Of a stretch of DNA of 64,000 nucleotides, positions 56,780 to 64,000 are shown piece by piece. The notes below the pieces were generated by a model. It was not told the DNA's origin. It was given only the letters and a program-made list of their open reading frames with translations, and did not search any database. The position numbers and the translations under genes are program-made. Each line of letters begins with the position of its first letter. The stretch's first letter is position 1. The stretch is from Rhizobium sp. C4 (GTDB lineage Bacteria; Pseudomonadota; Alphaproteobacteria; Rhizobiales; Rhizobiaceae), in NCBI RefSeq assembly GCF_021026315.1, contig NZ_JAJNCX010000003.1:248001-312000 (forward strand). The letters are read 5' to 3'.

Positions 56780-57669
56780 TGGCTGACAAGAGCAAGAAGA
56801 AAAAGAAGAAGAAAGACAAGGACCGCGAAAAGGTCGCTCAACAGACCTCGCCGACCATTGCGCTGGCGCTCGGCGGTGGCGGTGCGCGTGGTATCGCCCA
56901 TATTCCGGTGCTCGAAGCGCTGGACGAGCTCGGCCTGACGCCGGTCGCTATCAACGGCTCCTCGATCGGCGCGCTCATGGGTGCCGGCCGCGCTGCCGGC
57001 ATGACCGGCCGCGAAATCCGCGAATATACGCTGGCGACCGTCGGAAACCGCAACCAGGTGATCAACCGGCTCTGGAAGCTGCGCCCGGAAAACATGCGCA
57101 AGGGCTTCCGTTTCGGCCAGTTCAATCTGGAACGGATTCTCCGCGCCTTTCTGCCCGACGCGATTCCGGAGGATTTCTCGCAGCTCTCCATTCCGCTCCA
57201 TGTCACCGTGACGGATTATTACGGCCAGTGCGGCATGCTGATTGGCGAGGGCGAACTCTTTCCGGCGCTGGCCGCCTCGGCCGCCATTCCGGCGCTCTTC
57301 ATGCCGGTAACGATGGAAGGCCGGGTCATGATCGATGGCGGTGTCTTCGATCCGGTGCCTTATGAAAGCCTGCTCGGCAAGGCCGATATCGTCATCGGCG
57401 TCGATGTCGTCGGCGCGCCGGAAGGCGATGGCATCACCATCCCGAACCGCATCGACAGCCTGTTCGGCGCATCGCAACTGATGATGCAGTCGCTGATCGC
57501 CACCAAGATGCGCAGCAATCCGCCGGACATCCTTCTCCGGCCCGAGGTCAACCGCTTCCGCGTGCTCGATTTCATGCGCGCCGGCGAAGTGCTGGAGGCG
57601 GCAAGCGGGGTGAAGGATGAGGTCAAACGCCTCATCGACGCCGAGATCGCCTTCCGCCAGAAGCCGTAA
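56779..57669 (+). CDS. Patatin-like phospholipase, RssA-like
   Basis: The 296-residue protein starts in the rsmD stop (TGATG). A lysine-rich N-terminus (MADKSKKKKKKKDKDREK) is followed by the patatin core: GGGGARGIAHIPVLEAL, GSSIGALMGAG and DGGVFDPVP. It is the second patatin of the window but lacks the DUF3734-like extension of the first and resembles cytosolic RssA-type proteins. Substrate unknown. Confidence 0.87.
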   Translation: MADKSKKKKKKKDKDREKVAQQTSPTIALALGGGGARGIAHIPVLEALDELGLTPVAINGSSIGALMGAGRAAGMTGREIREYTLATVGNRNQVINRLWKLRPENMRKGFRFGQFNLERILRAFLPDAIPEDFSQLSIPLHVTVTDYYGQCGMLIGEGELFPALAASAAIPALFMPVTMEGRVMIDGGVFDPVPYESLLGKADIVIGVDVVGAPEGDGITIPNRIDSLFGASQLMMQSLIATKMRSNPPDILLRPEVNRFRVLDFMRAGEVLEAASGVKDEVKRLIDAEIAFRQKP

Positions 57670-57681
57670 GCGACCGTTCCG

Positions 57682-59457
57682 TCAGTCCTGTTCTTCGCGC
57701 TTGCGCGGCTTGACCAGCGGTTCCGGATTGACCGGACGGGTGTGCAGCATGTCGCGGCCGGCGGTAATCCCTTCCGCAGCCTGGAGAGCGAGACGCGCAT
57801 AGTCGCGCTCGCGGGTTTCGTCCGCCAGCTCCAGCGCCGTGGTTTCGTCGAGCCCCAGCCCTTCCAGCGTCTTCGCTCCGAATTTCAGGCCGCCCTCGAA
57901 TGTCTCGCGCTCGCCATAGTCGATGCCGCGCGCCTGCAGGGAGAGAAGATGCACGCGGTCATAGGCGCGCACAAAAAGCCGCGTCTGCGGGAACTCGTCG
58001 AGAACGAGATCTACGATCCGGTCGGTGATCTCCATTTTCTGCGTACAGACGGCAACGATCTTCGCCCGCTCGACGCCGGCCGAGCGCAGCACGTCCTTGC
58101 GGGTGCCGTCGCCGAAATAGATGCGGAAGCCGAAATTCGCGGCCTGCCGGATACGGTCGGCGGAGTGGTCGATGATCGTCACGTCGCGCCCGCTCGCCAG
58201 CAGGACCTGCGCGGCCACCTGTCCGAAACGCGAGAAGCCGATGATCAGCACGTCCGAGCCCGCGCCCTCGAAATCCTCGTCCAGTTCCTCGACCGGACCA
58301 TCCTTCAGAAGGAAGGTCAGGATCGCCACGCCAAGCGGGGTTGCGGCCATGGTGAGCGTCACGGTGGCAATCAGCAGCGATGCCGTCGAGGCGGGAAACA
58401 GGAAGGCCGCAGTGGCGGCCGAGAAGAGCACGAAGCCGAATTCGCCGCCCTGTTGCAGCAGTCCGCCGATCCTGACGGCATCGTTGTGCGACGAGCCGGT
58501 GATGCGACAGGCAGCATAGATCGTCACCGCCTTGACGACCATGACGGCCGGAACCGCGATCAGCACGAGCAACCAGTTCTGCTCGATGACCTGAAGATCA
58601 AGCGACATGCCGACCGCCATGAAGAACAGGCCGAGCAGAATGCCGCGGAACGGCTCGATATCGGCCTCCAATTCATGGCGGAAGCTCGATTCCGACAGCA
58701 TGACACCAGCGAGGAACGAGCCCATGGCCATGGAGAGCCCGGCAAGCTCTACCGTCACTGCAGCCGCCATGACGACGAAAAGTGCCGCCGCAATCATGGC
58801 CTCCCGTGCGCCGGTGCGGGCAATCACCTGGAAGAGCGGGTTGAGCAGATAGCGCCCGGCGACCAGAACCGCGACGATCACGCCAATCGCCATGACGAAG
58901 TTCTGCAGGCGATCGGGTGCCGCCACATCGCCCTGCTGGCGGGCAAGCAGCGGGATCAGCGCCAGAAGCGGCACGATTGCGAGATCCTGAAAAAGCAGGA
59001 GCGAGAATGTCCGTTGTCCGTATTTGGTCGACCGGTCGCCATTGTCCTCCAGAATCTGGAGGGCGAAGGCCGTCGAGGAAAGTGCAAGCCCGAAACCGGC
59101 AATGAGCGCGCCCTGCCAATCGAGCAAGCCGGTAACGACGCAGATCGCTGAAAGTATTGCACCGCTCAGGCCCACCTGCAGCATTCCGAGACCGAAAATA
59201 TCCTTGCGCATCTGCCAGAGTCGCGAAGGTTTCAGTTCAAGCCCGATGACGAAGAGCAGGAAGACGACGCCGAGTTCGGCGACGCCCAGGATATCCTCCG
59301 CCCCGCGAATGAGATGCATGACCGGCCCGATCACCACGCCGGCTGCGAGATATCCGAGAACCGTGCCAAGCCCGAGCTTCTTGAAAATGGGGGAGGCGAC
59401 AACCGCACCTCCGAGCAAAATCAGCGCTTCCTCGAACAGGCTATGGGCGTTCGTCAT
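57682..59457 (-). CDS. Monovalent cation:proton antiporter, KefB-like (CPA2)
   Basis: The 591-residue protein has 12-13 membrane segments of the Na/H exchanger domain (VFLLFVIGLELKPSRLW; GLALSSTAFALQIL; LLQQGGEFGFVLFSA) and a C-terminal TrkA-N/RCK domain (DVLIIGFSRFGQVAAQVLLASGRDVTIID). It probably effluxes K+ in exchange for protons, with glutathione adducts or NAD(H) as gating ligands in relatives. It converges on the patatin gene and is divergent from pmbA. Confidence 0.9.
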   Translation of the reverse strand: MTNAHSLFEEALILLGGAVVASPIFKKLGLGTVLGYLAAGVVIGPVMHLIRGAEDILGVAELGVVFLLFVIGLELKPSRLWQMRKDIFGLGMLQVGLSGAILSAICVVTGLLDWQGALIAGFGLALSSTAFALQILEDNGDRSTKYGQRTFSLLLFQDLAIVPLLALIPLLARQQGDVAAPDRLQNFVMAIGVIVAVLVAGRYLLNPLFQVIARTGAREAMIAAALFVVMAAAVTVELAGLSMAMGSFLAGVMLSESSFRHELEADIEPFRGILLGLFFMAVGMSLDLQVIEQNWLLVLIAVPAVMVVKAVTIYAACRITGSSHNDAVRIGGLLQQGGEFGFVLFSAATAAFLFPASTASLLIATVTLTMAATPLGVAILTFLLKDGPVEELDEDFEGAGSDVLIIGFSRFGQVAAQVLLASGRDVTIIDHSADRIRQAANFGFRIYFGDGTRKDVLRSAGVERAKIVAVCTQKMEITDRIVDLVLDEFPQTRLFVRAYDRVHLLSLQARGIDYGERETFEGGLKFGAKTLEGLGLDETTALELADETRERDYARLALQAAEGITAGRDMLHTRPVNPEPLVKPRKREEQD

Positions 59458-59570
59458 GGCATTCCTACATCGGACAGGTGTGAAACGGGGCGGAAAAGTC
59501 GAATCGGCATCGCATGGACTTGATGCTTCAGGAAGGGAACAATAAATGGACCTGAAAGAAAGGACAAATC

Positions 59571-60917
59571 ATGTCATCGACGTCCGATTCGGAAAATCTC
59601 CTTTCCCGTGCATCCGAGCTCATTGATCTCGCCCGCGCCGCCGGTGCGGACAAGGCGGATGCCGTGGTCATGCGCTCGCGCTCCTCATCCGTTTCCGTCC
59701 GCCTCGGCAAGGTCGAAGGCACGGAATCCTCGGAGAGCGACGACTTCTCGCTGCGCGTCTTCGTCGGCCAGAAGGTCGCGACCGTGTCGGCCAATCCGGG
59801 TTTCGACCTGAAGGCGCTGGCCGAACGCGCGGTTGCCATGGCCAGGGTCTCGCCGGAAGACAAGTTCGCCTGCCTCGCCGACGAAAAGGATCTGGCACGC
59901 GCCTTCCCCGATCTCGATCTTTTCGACGGGACGGAAGTCAGCGCCGCCGACCTCACCGAAAAGGCGCTTGCGGCAGAAGCGGCAGCGCTGGCCGTCAAGG
60001 GGGTGGCAAATTCCGTTGGTGCTGGCGCCTCCGCCGGCATGGGCGGGCTGGTGCTTGCCACCTCGCATGGTTTCTCTGGCGCCTACAAGGCGAGCCGCTT
60101 CGGCTTTTCGGTCAGCGTCATTGCCGGCGAAGGCACGGGCATGGAGCGCGACTACGATTATTCGAGCGAGCTTTTCTATTCCGAACTCGAAGACCCGGCA
60201 GAGGTCGGCCGCCGCGCTGGTGAACGCGCCGTCAAGCGCCTCAATCCGCGTCAGGTCCCGACCGCCAAGGGCATCACGGTCATCTTCGATCCCCGCGTCT
60301 CGCGCGGCATTGCTGGCCATATCGCCGGTGCGATTAACGGCGCATCGGTTGCCCGCAAGACCTCGTTCCTGCGCGACCGCATGGGCAAGCCGGTGCTGAA
60401 GGCCGGCCTGTCCGTCACTGATGATCCGCTGATCGTGCGCGGCTCTTCCTCGCGTCCCTTCGATGGCGAGGGCGTGACCGGCGAAAAGCTGACGATGATC
60501 GAGGACGGCGTGCTCAAGCACTGGTTCCTCTCGACCTCCACCGGCCGCGAACTCGGCCTGCCGACCAATGGACGCGGCGTGCGCGGCGGCTCGAACGTGA
60601 CGCCGGCTTCGACCAATTTCGCACTTGAGCCGGGTGATGTTTCGCCCGAAGATCTCATCCGCTCGATCGGTAACGGCTTCTATGTCACGGAAGTCATCGG
60701 CCAGGGCGTCAACATGATCACGGGCGAATACAGCCGCGGTGCCTCGGGCTTCTGGATCGAGAATGGCGAATTGACCTTCGCGGTCTCCGAGGTCACGATT
60801 GCCTCGAACCTGAAGGACATGTTCATGGCGATGACGCCGGCAAGCGACATCGATCGCAGCTACGGCACGGCCGCGCCGACGATTGCCATCGAGAACATGA
60901 CGCTGGCAGGCAAATAG
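59571..60917 (+). CDS. pmbA: TldE/PmbA metalloprotease subunit
   Basis: The 448-residue protein is a TldD/PmbA family member: N-terminal SSVSVRLGKVEGTESSESDDFSLRVFVGQ, middle YDYSSELFYSELEDP, GITVIFDPRVSRGIAGHIAGAINGASVARKTSFL, and C-terminal FYVTEVIGQGVNMITGEYSRGASGFWIENGEL. With TldD it forms a heterodimeric protease for unfolded peptides and some modified-peptide precursors. AAAGGA precedes the ATG. tldD is not in the window. Confidence 0.94.
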   Translation: MSSTSDSENLLSRASELIDLARAAGADKADAVVMRSRSSSVSVRLGKVEGTESSESDDFSLRVFVGQKVATVSANPGFDLKALAERAVAMARVSPEDKFACLADEKDLARAFPDLDLFDGTEVSAADLTEKALAAEAAALAVKGVANSVGAGASAGMGGLVLATSHGFSGAYKASRFGFSVSVIAGEGTGMERDYDYSSELFYSELEDPAEVGRRAGERAVKRLNPRQVPTAKGITVIFDPRVSRGIAGHIAGAINGASVARKTSFLRDRMGKPVLKAGLSVTDDPLIVRGSSSRPFDGEGVTGEKLTMIEDGVLKHWFLSTSTGRELGLPTNGRGVRGGSNVTPASTNFALEPGDVSPEDLIRSIGNGFYVTEVIGQGVNMITGEYSRGASGFWIENGELTFAVSEVTIASNLKDMFMAMTPASDIDRSYGTAAPTIAIENMTLAGK

Positions 60918-60932
60918 GGGAGTTGGGCGGAC

Positions 60933-61736
60933 ATGGCGGAGAGCGACGCGGGACAGTGGGACGACGATCTCGAACTGCTCGTCTCTGCCGCGACCGAAGC
61001 CGGCGAGGCCGCCATGGGCTATTTCCGCAATTCGCCGGAAACCTGGTGGAAGAACGAGGGCCGCTCGCCCGTCACCGCCGCCGACTATGCCGCCAACGAT
61101 ATCCTGATCGACCGGCTTCGCCTTGCTCGTCCCACCTATGGGTGGCTCTCGGAGGAGACCGAGGATGACGGCGCGCGCCTCGGCTTCGACACGCTCTTCG
61201 TCATCGACCCGATCGACGGCACGCGCGCCTTCATGAACGGGCTTTCCACCTGGTGCGTGAGCGCTGCCGTCGTCCATCGCGGACGGCCGGTGGCCGGGGT
61301 TCTGGTGGCACCGGCGCTCGGCGAGACGTTTACCGCGGCACATGACGGTGTGGCGCTGAAGAACGGCTTTCCGATTTCGGTTCGCGAACCCTCGTCTGCG
61401 GTCGCGATTGCAGCACCTGCGGAAGCCTTCAAGCGCCTCAAGCCCGACTATCTGGCGCGCGCACGGCGCGTCGAGCACATCCCCTCGCTCGCCTACCGGC
61501 TTGCCATGATCGCCGATGGCCGCATCGACGCGACCCTCGTCTATCCCCAGTCGCACGACTGGGATCTGGCCGCTGCCGAGCTCATTCTGGAGCGGGCGGG
61601 CGGCCGGCTGGCAGGCCTTGATGGCAGCGTGCTCTCCTACAATGCCGCCTCCGTAAAGCACATTGCGCTTTGCGCAGCGCACGAAACCGCGCTTCCGGGC
61701 CTATCCAGTGCTGCACAAGCCGCTTTCAGCCATTGA
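60933..61736 (+). CDS. Inositol-monophosphatase-family phosphatase (CysQ-like)
   Basis: The 267-residue protein has the magnesium-site motifs WLSEETEDD, DPIDGTRAFMNG and the C-terminal SHDWDLAAAELILERAGG of the IMPase fold. The family covers inositol phosphate, 3'-phosphoadenosine-5'-phosphate and fructose bisphosphate phosphatases. RAFMNG after the DPIDGT motif is seen in CysQ-like proteins. It follows pmbA by 15 bases. Confidence 0.88.
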   Translation: MAESDAGQWDDDLELLVSAATEAGEAAMGYFRNSPETWWKNEGRSPVTAADYAANDILIDRLRLARPTYGWLSEETEDDGARLGFDTLFVIDPIDGTRAFMNGLSTWCVSAAVVHRGRPVAGVLVAPALGETFTAAHDGVALKNGFPISVREPSSAVAIAAPAEAFKRLKPDYLARARRVEHIPSLAYRLAMIADGRIDATLVYPQSHDWDLAAAELILERAGGRLAGLDGSVLSYNAASVKHIALCAAHETALPGLSSAAQAAFSH

Positions 61737-61807
61737 CCTTTGCCGTCAAATTTAGCACATCGCTACGCGGAGGAACCTGCGCAACAGGAACGATCCCAGG
61801 AGACACC

Positions 61808-62047
61808 ATGTCTGAAGAAACAGGCGGCAAACAGCTACTTCACCTCGTCTTTGGCGGCGAGCTGACGGACCTCGGCGAAATGCAGTTCCGCAATCTCAAG
61901 GAACTCGACATCGTCGGCATCTTCCCGGATTACCAGTCGGCACTGACGGCCTGGCGGGGCAAGGCACAGTCGACGGTGGACAATGCGCACATGCGCTACT
62001 TCATCGTTCACATGCACCGGCTGCTTGATCCGAACCACAAGGACTGA
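61808..62047 (+). CDS. DUF4170 protein
   Basis: The 79-residue soluble protein starts at ATG 61808 (CAGGAGACACC upstream) and contains LLHLVFGGELTDLGEMQFRNLKELDIVGIFPDYQSALTAWRGKAQ, the DUF4170 core. It sits between the IMPase-like gene and waaA, the order I recall in rhizobia, suggesting a link to lipid A or lipopolysaccharide core assembly. No catalytic residues recognised. Confidence 0.8.
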   Translation: MSEETGGKQLLHLVFGGELTDLGEMQFRNLKELDIVGIFPDYQSALTAWRGKAQSTVDNAHMRYFIVHMHRLLDPNHKD

Positions 62048-62164
62048 TCGGCGACAGCCGGGCATGAATTCGACAAGGATTGGCGCTACGCGGCAATCCT
62101 CGGGCGCTGTCTGGCTGACAGGGGCTCTCACGGAGCCGAAGGCCCTCAGACGGGAAGGACCAGG

Positions 62165-63469
62165 ATGTCAAACACGATGGCGCGTTTCGCACTGTCCGCC
62201 TACAAGTGGGCGGGCTTCGCGCTTTTTCCGCTTTTGACGCCCTATCTTGCCGTCCGTTCGGCCAAGGGCAAGGAAGACGCCGCGCGCCGCCGCGAGCGCT
62301 TCGGCCATCCGGGCCGCGAGCGTCCTGCAGGCCCGCTGGTGTGGTTTCATGCCGCCAGCGTCGGCGAGACGACCGCCGTCATCCCGCTCATCCGCGAAGT
62401 GCGCAAGCGCGACATCCATGTGGTCCTGACGACCGGTACGGTCACGTCGGCCAAGGTCGCGAAGGAACGTCTGGACGAGAGCGTCATCCACCAGTTCGTC
62501 CCCCTCGACATCAAGCCTGCCGTCGGCCGCTTCCTCGACTACTGGAAGCCGGATCTCGCCATCATCGCGGAATCGGAAATCTGGCCGGTGACGCTGATGG
62601 AGCTCGGCGAGCGCCATATTCCGCAGATCCTCGTCAATGGCCGGCTTTCGGATCGCTCGTTTGCCCGCTGGCGTCGCTATTCGGGTCTTGCCGAAGAACT
62701 CTTCCGCAACCTGGCTCTGGTGATTGCCCAGTCCGAGTCCGACGCGGCCAAGTATACGCAACTCGGCGCGCTGCCCGTCACGGTCTCCGGCAACCTCAAG
62801 GTCGACAACGATTCTCTGCCCTTCGAGGCTGACGCGCTTGCGCGCTACGAGAGCCAGATCGGCGCCCGCAAGACCTGGGCTGCCATCTCCACCTTCGACA
62901 AGGAAGAGGCCGCCGCCGGCCGGGTGCACCAGCGCCTGAAGGCGGCCAACGGCCTCCTGACGATCATCGTGCCGCGCCATCCCGAGCGCGCCGACGAGAT
63001 CGAGAAGGAATTGAACGAACTGGGCCTCAAGGTCGCCCGCCGCACCCGCAAGGACCCGATCACGCCCGAGACCGATATCCTGCTCGGCGACACGATCGGC
63101 GAAATGGGGCTTTATCTGCGCCTGACCGAAATCGCCTTCGTCGGCCGCTCGCTCTATGCCGAGGGCGGGCAGAACCCGATGGAGCCGGCGGCGATCGGCT
63201 GCGCGGTTCTGTCCGGCGGCAATGTGCAGAATTTCCGCGACAGCTATCAGCGCCTCGCCGCCAATGGCAGCGCCAAGATCGTCCGCGACGAAGATATCCT
63301 GGCCAAGGGCGTGCACTATCTGATGAACAACGACGCCGTTCGCCGCACCATGATCGAGGCCGGCTTCGATACGGTGCAGAGCATGCGCGGCGCGCTGACA
63401 GCGACGATGAAGAATCTCGAGCCCTATATCAGCCCGCTCGCCATGAAGGCGCGGCTGGATTCGAAGTGA
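62165..63469 (+). CDS. waaA: 3-deoxy-D-manno-octulosonic acid transferase
   Basis: The 434-residue inner-membrane-associated glycosyltransferase adds Kdo to lipid IVA. The N-terminal hydrophobic anchor, WFHAASVGETTAVIPLI (acceptor-side glutamate), VLTTGTVTSAKVAKERL, AESEIWPVTL and GGQNPMEPAAIGCAVL are diagnostic. Starts 117 bases after DUF4170 and is followed by a HAD gene at 13 bases. Confidence 0.94.
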   Translation: MSNTMARFALSAYKWAGFALFPLLTPYLAVRSAKGKEDAARRRERFGHPGRERPAGPLVWFHAASVGETTAVIPLIREVRKRDIHVVLTTGTVTSAKVAKERLDESVIHQFVPLDIKPAVGRFLDYWKPDLAIIAESEIWPVTLMELGERHIPQILVNGRLSDRSFARWRRYSGLAEELFRNLALVIAQSESDAAKYTQLGALPVTVSGNLKVDNDSLPFEADALARYESQIGARKTWAAISTFDKEEAAAGRVHQRLKAANGLLTIIVPRHPERADEIEKELNELGLKVARRTRKDPITPETDILLGDTIGEMGLYLRLTEIAFVGRSLYAEGGQNPMEPAAIGCAVLSGGNVQNFRDSYQRLAANGSAKIVRDEDILAKGVHYLMNNDAVRRTMIEAGFDTVQSMRGALTATMKNLEPYISPLAMKARLDSK

Positions 63470-63482
63470 GGTCGCCAAACCC

Positions 63483-64000
63483 ATGGCCATTGCCGGTATT
63501 CTCTTCGACAAGGACGGCACGCTGATCGACTACTTCAAGAGCTGGTCGCCGGTGAACCGCAAGCTGGCCCTGCTGGCTGCGGAGGGCGACCAGGCGCTGG
63601 CCGACCATCTGCTGCGCGCGACCGGCATGGACCCGCAGACCGGCCACGTCGTGGCCGACAGCCTGCTGGCCGCCGGTAATACCGAAGAGATCGCCGAAGG
63701 CCTCGTGGCCGCCGGCTCGAAGCTTTCCGCCCGGCAACTCGTCGAGGACCTGGACTGGCTGTTTGCCGAGGCGGCGACCAATGCCGTTCCGGTGACCGAT
63801 CTCGAAGATTTCTTCGGTCGCCTCAAGGCGCGCGGGCTGAAGCTGGGCGTCGCCTCAAGCGACAACGAGCAGTCGATCCGCCGCACCGCCGAGCGCTTCG
63901 GCTTCATCGCCTATCTCGACTACATCGCGGGCTATGACAGCGGCCATGGCTGCAAGCCTGAACCCGGCATGGTCTGGGGCTTTGCCGAGGCCACGGGGCT
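63483..64000 (+). CDS. HAD phosphatase, Gph-like, cut by window end
   Basis: The first 172 residues are present. GILFDKDGTLIDYFKSW is the HAD nucleophile motif, LGVASSDNE is motif II, and CKPEPGMVWGF the lysine motif III. It resembles phosphoglycolate phosphatases. The C-terminus, including motif IV, lies beyond base 64000. It follows waaA closely and is probably co-transcribed. Confidence 0.82.
   Translation, partial: MAIAGILFDKDGTLIDYFKSWSPVNRKLALLAAEGDQALADHLLRATGMDPQTGHVVADSLLAAGNTEEIAEGLVAAGSKLSARQLVEDLDWLFAEAATNAVPVTDLEDFFGRLKARGLKLGVASSDNEQSIRRTAERFGFIAYLDYIAGYDSGHGCKPEPGMVWGFAEATG

Overview
The window is a 64 kb stretch of chromosome from an alphaproteobacterium of the Rhizobiales, most likely a Rhizobium/Agrobacterium relative. 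The evidence is high GC with strongly GC-biased third codon positions, a short-form HisG paired with HisZ, plant-type glutamate-cysteine ligase, a BdhA/acetoacetate decarboxylase ketone-body module, paired L,D-transpeptidases, a CIRCE-controlled groESL, rhizobial-type palindromic intergenic repeats, and an LsrB/VtlR-like LysR regulator facing a candidate AbcR-like small RNA. I see no tRNA, rRNA, CRISPR array, prophage or intact insertion sequence. Most of the window is ordinary core chromosome.

Layout: 1-5.9 kb holds the end of an AsmA-like protein, a patatin-like phospholipase, 3-hydroxybutyrate dehydrogenase, a very small protein that copies the leader of a nearby dienelactone hydrolase, a zinc alcohol dehydrogenase behind a candidate FNR/FixK box, the Tat-exported dienelactone hydrolase and acetoacetate decarboxylase. 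5.9-9.3 kb is the divergent oxyR/katG peroxide-defence pair. 9.4-14.2 kb carries two small exported proteins of unknown function, the LysR/small-RNA pair, a DUF937 protein, and a TetR/SDR pair sharing a perfect 17-bp operator. 14.2-18.7 kb is gshA, rsmE, pit and a Nudix hydrolase. 18.7-28.7 kb is a two-acid oxidation region: lutR-lutABC for L-lactate on the minus strand, then a LysR gene divergent from glcD-glcE-(DUF4870)-glcF for glycolate.

28.7-35 kb holds a parDE module with a perfect 19-bp operator, two L,D-transpeptidases, a Tag glycosylase and a divergent Tag homologue, a HAD hydrolase, a palindromic repeat, and relBE followed by a methyltransferase-like gene. 35-38.8 kb is hisS-hisZ-hisG, with a 177-bp palindromic element between hisS and hisZ and an atypical, roughly 49 percent GC segment inside hisS. 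38.8-43.7 kb contains doxX, a glutathione transferase, a PAS-like gene, a 0.6 kb non-coding stretch with short repeats and a duplicated groEL tail, then groEL/groES and a small membrane protein. 43.9-53.5 kb has a HAD-IIA phosphatase, ribF, a YeeE/YedE pair, a diguanylate cyclase, ileS, a lipoprotein, a degenerate GGDEF protein and an acetyltransferase. 53.5-64 kb contains tadA, an RluB pseudouridine synthase with very long disordered tails, rsmD, a second patatin, a Kef-type antiporter, pmbA, an inositol-monophosphatase-like enzyme, DUF4170, waaA and a truncated HAD phosphatase.

The observations most worth following are the LysR/small-RNA locus (11.3-11.6 kb), the compositionally foreign patch in hisS, the catalytic-domain-free paralogue of the hydrolase leader, the relBE-methyltransferase arrangement beside hisS, the RluB tails, and the dispersed 27-bp repeat with the duplicated groEL end. 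I found no clearly novel multi-gene system. All functional calls rest on motif and family recognition by eye; no database search was run.
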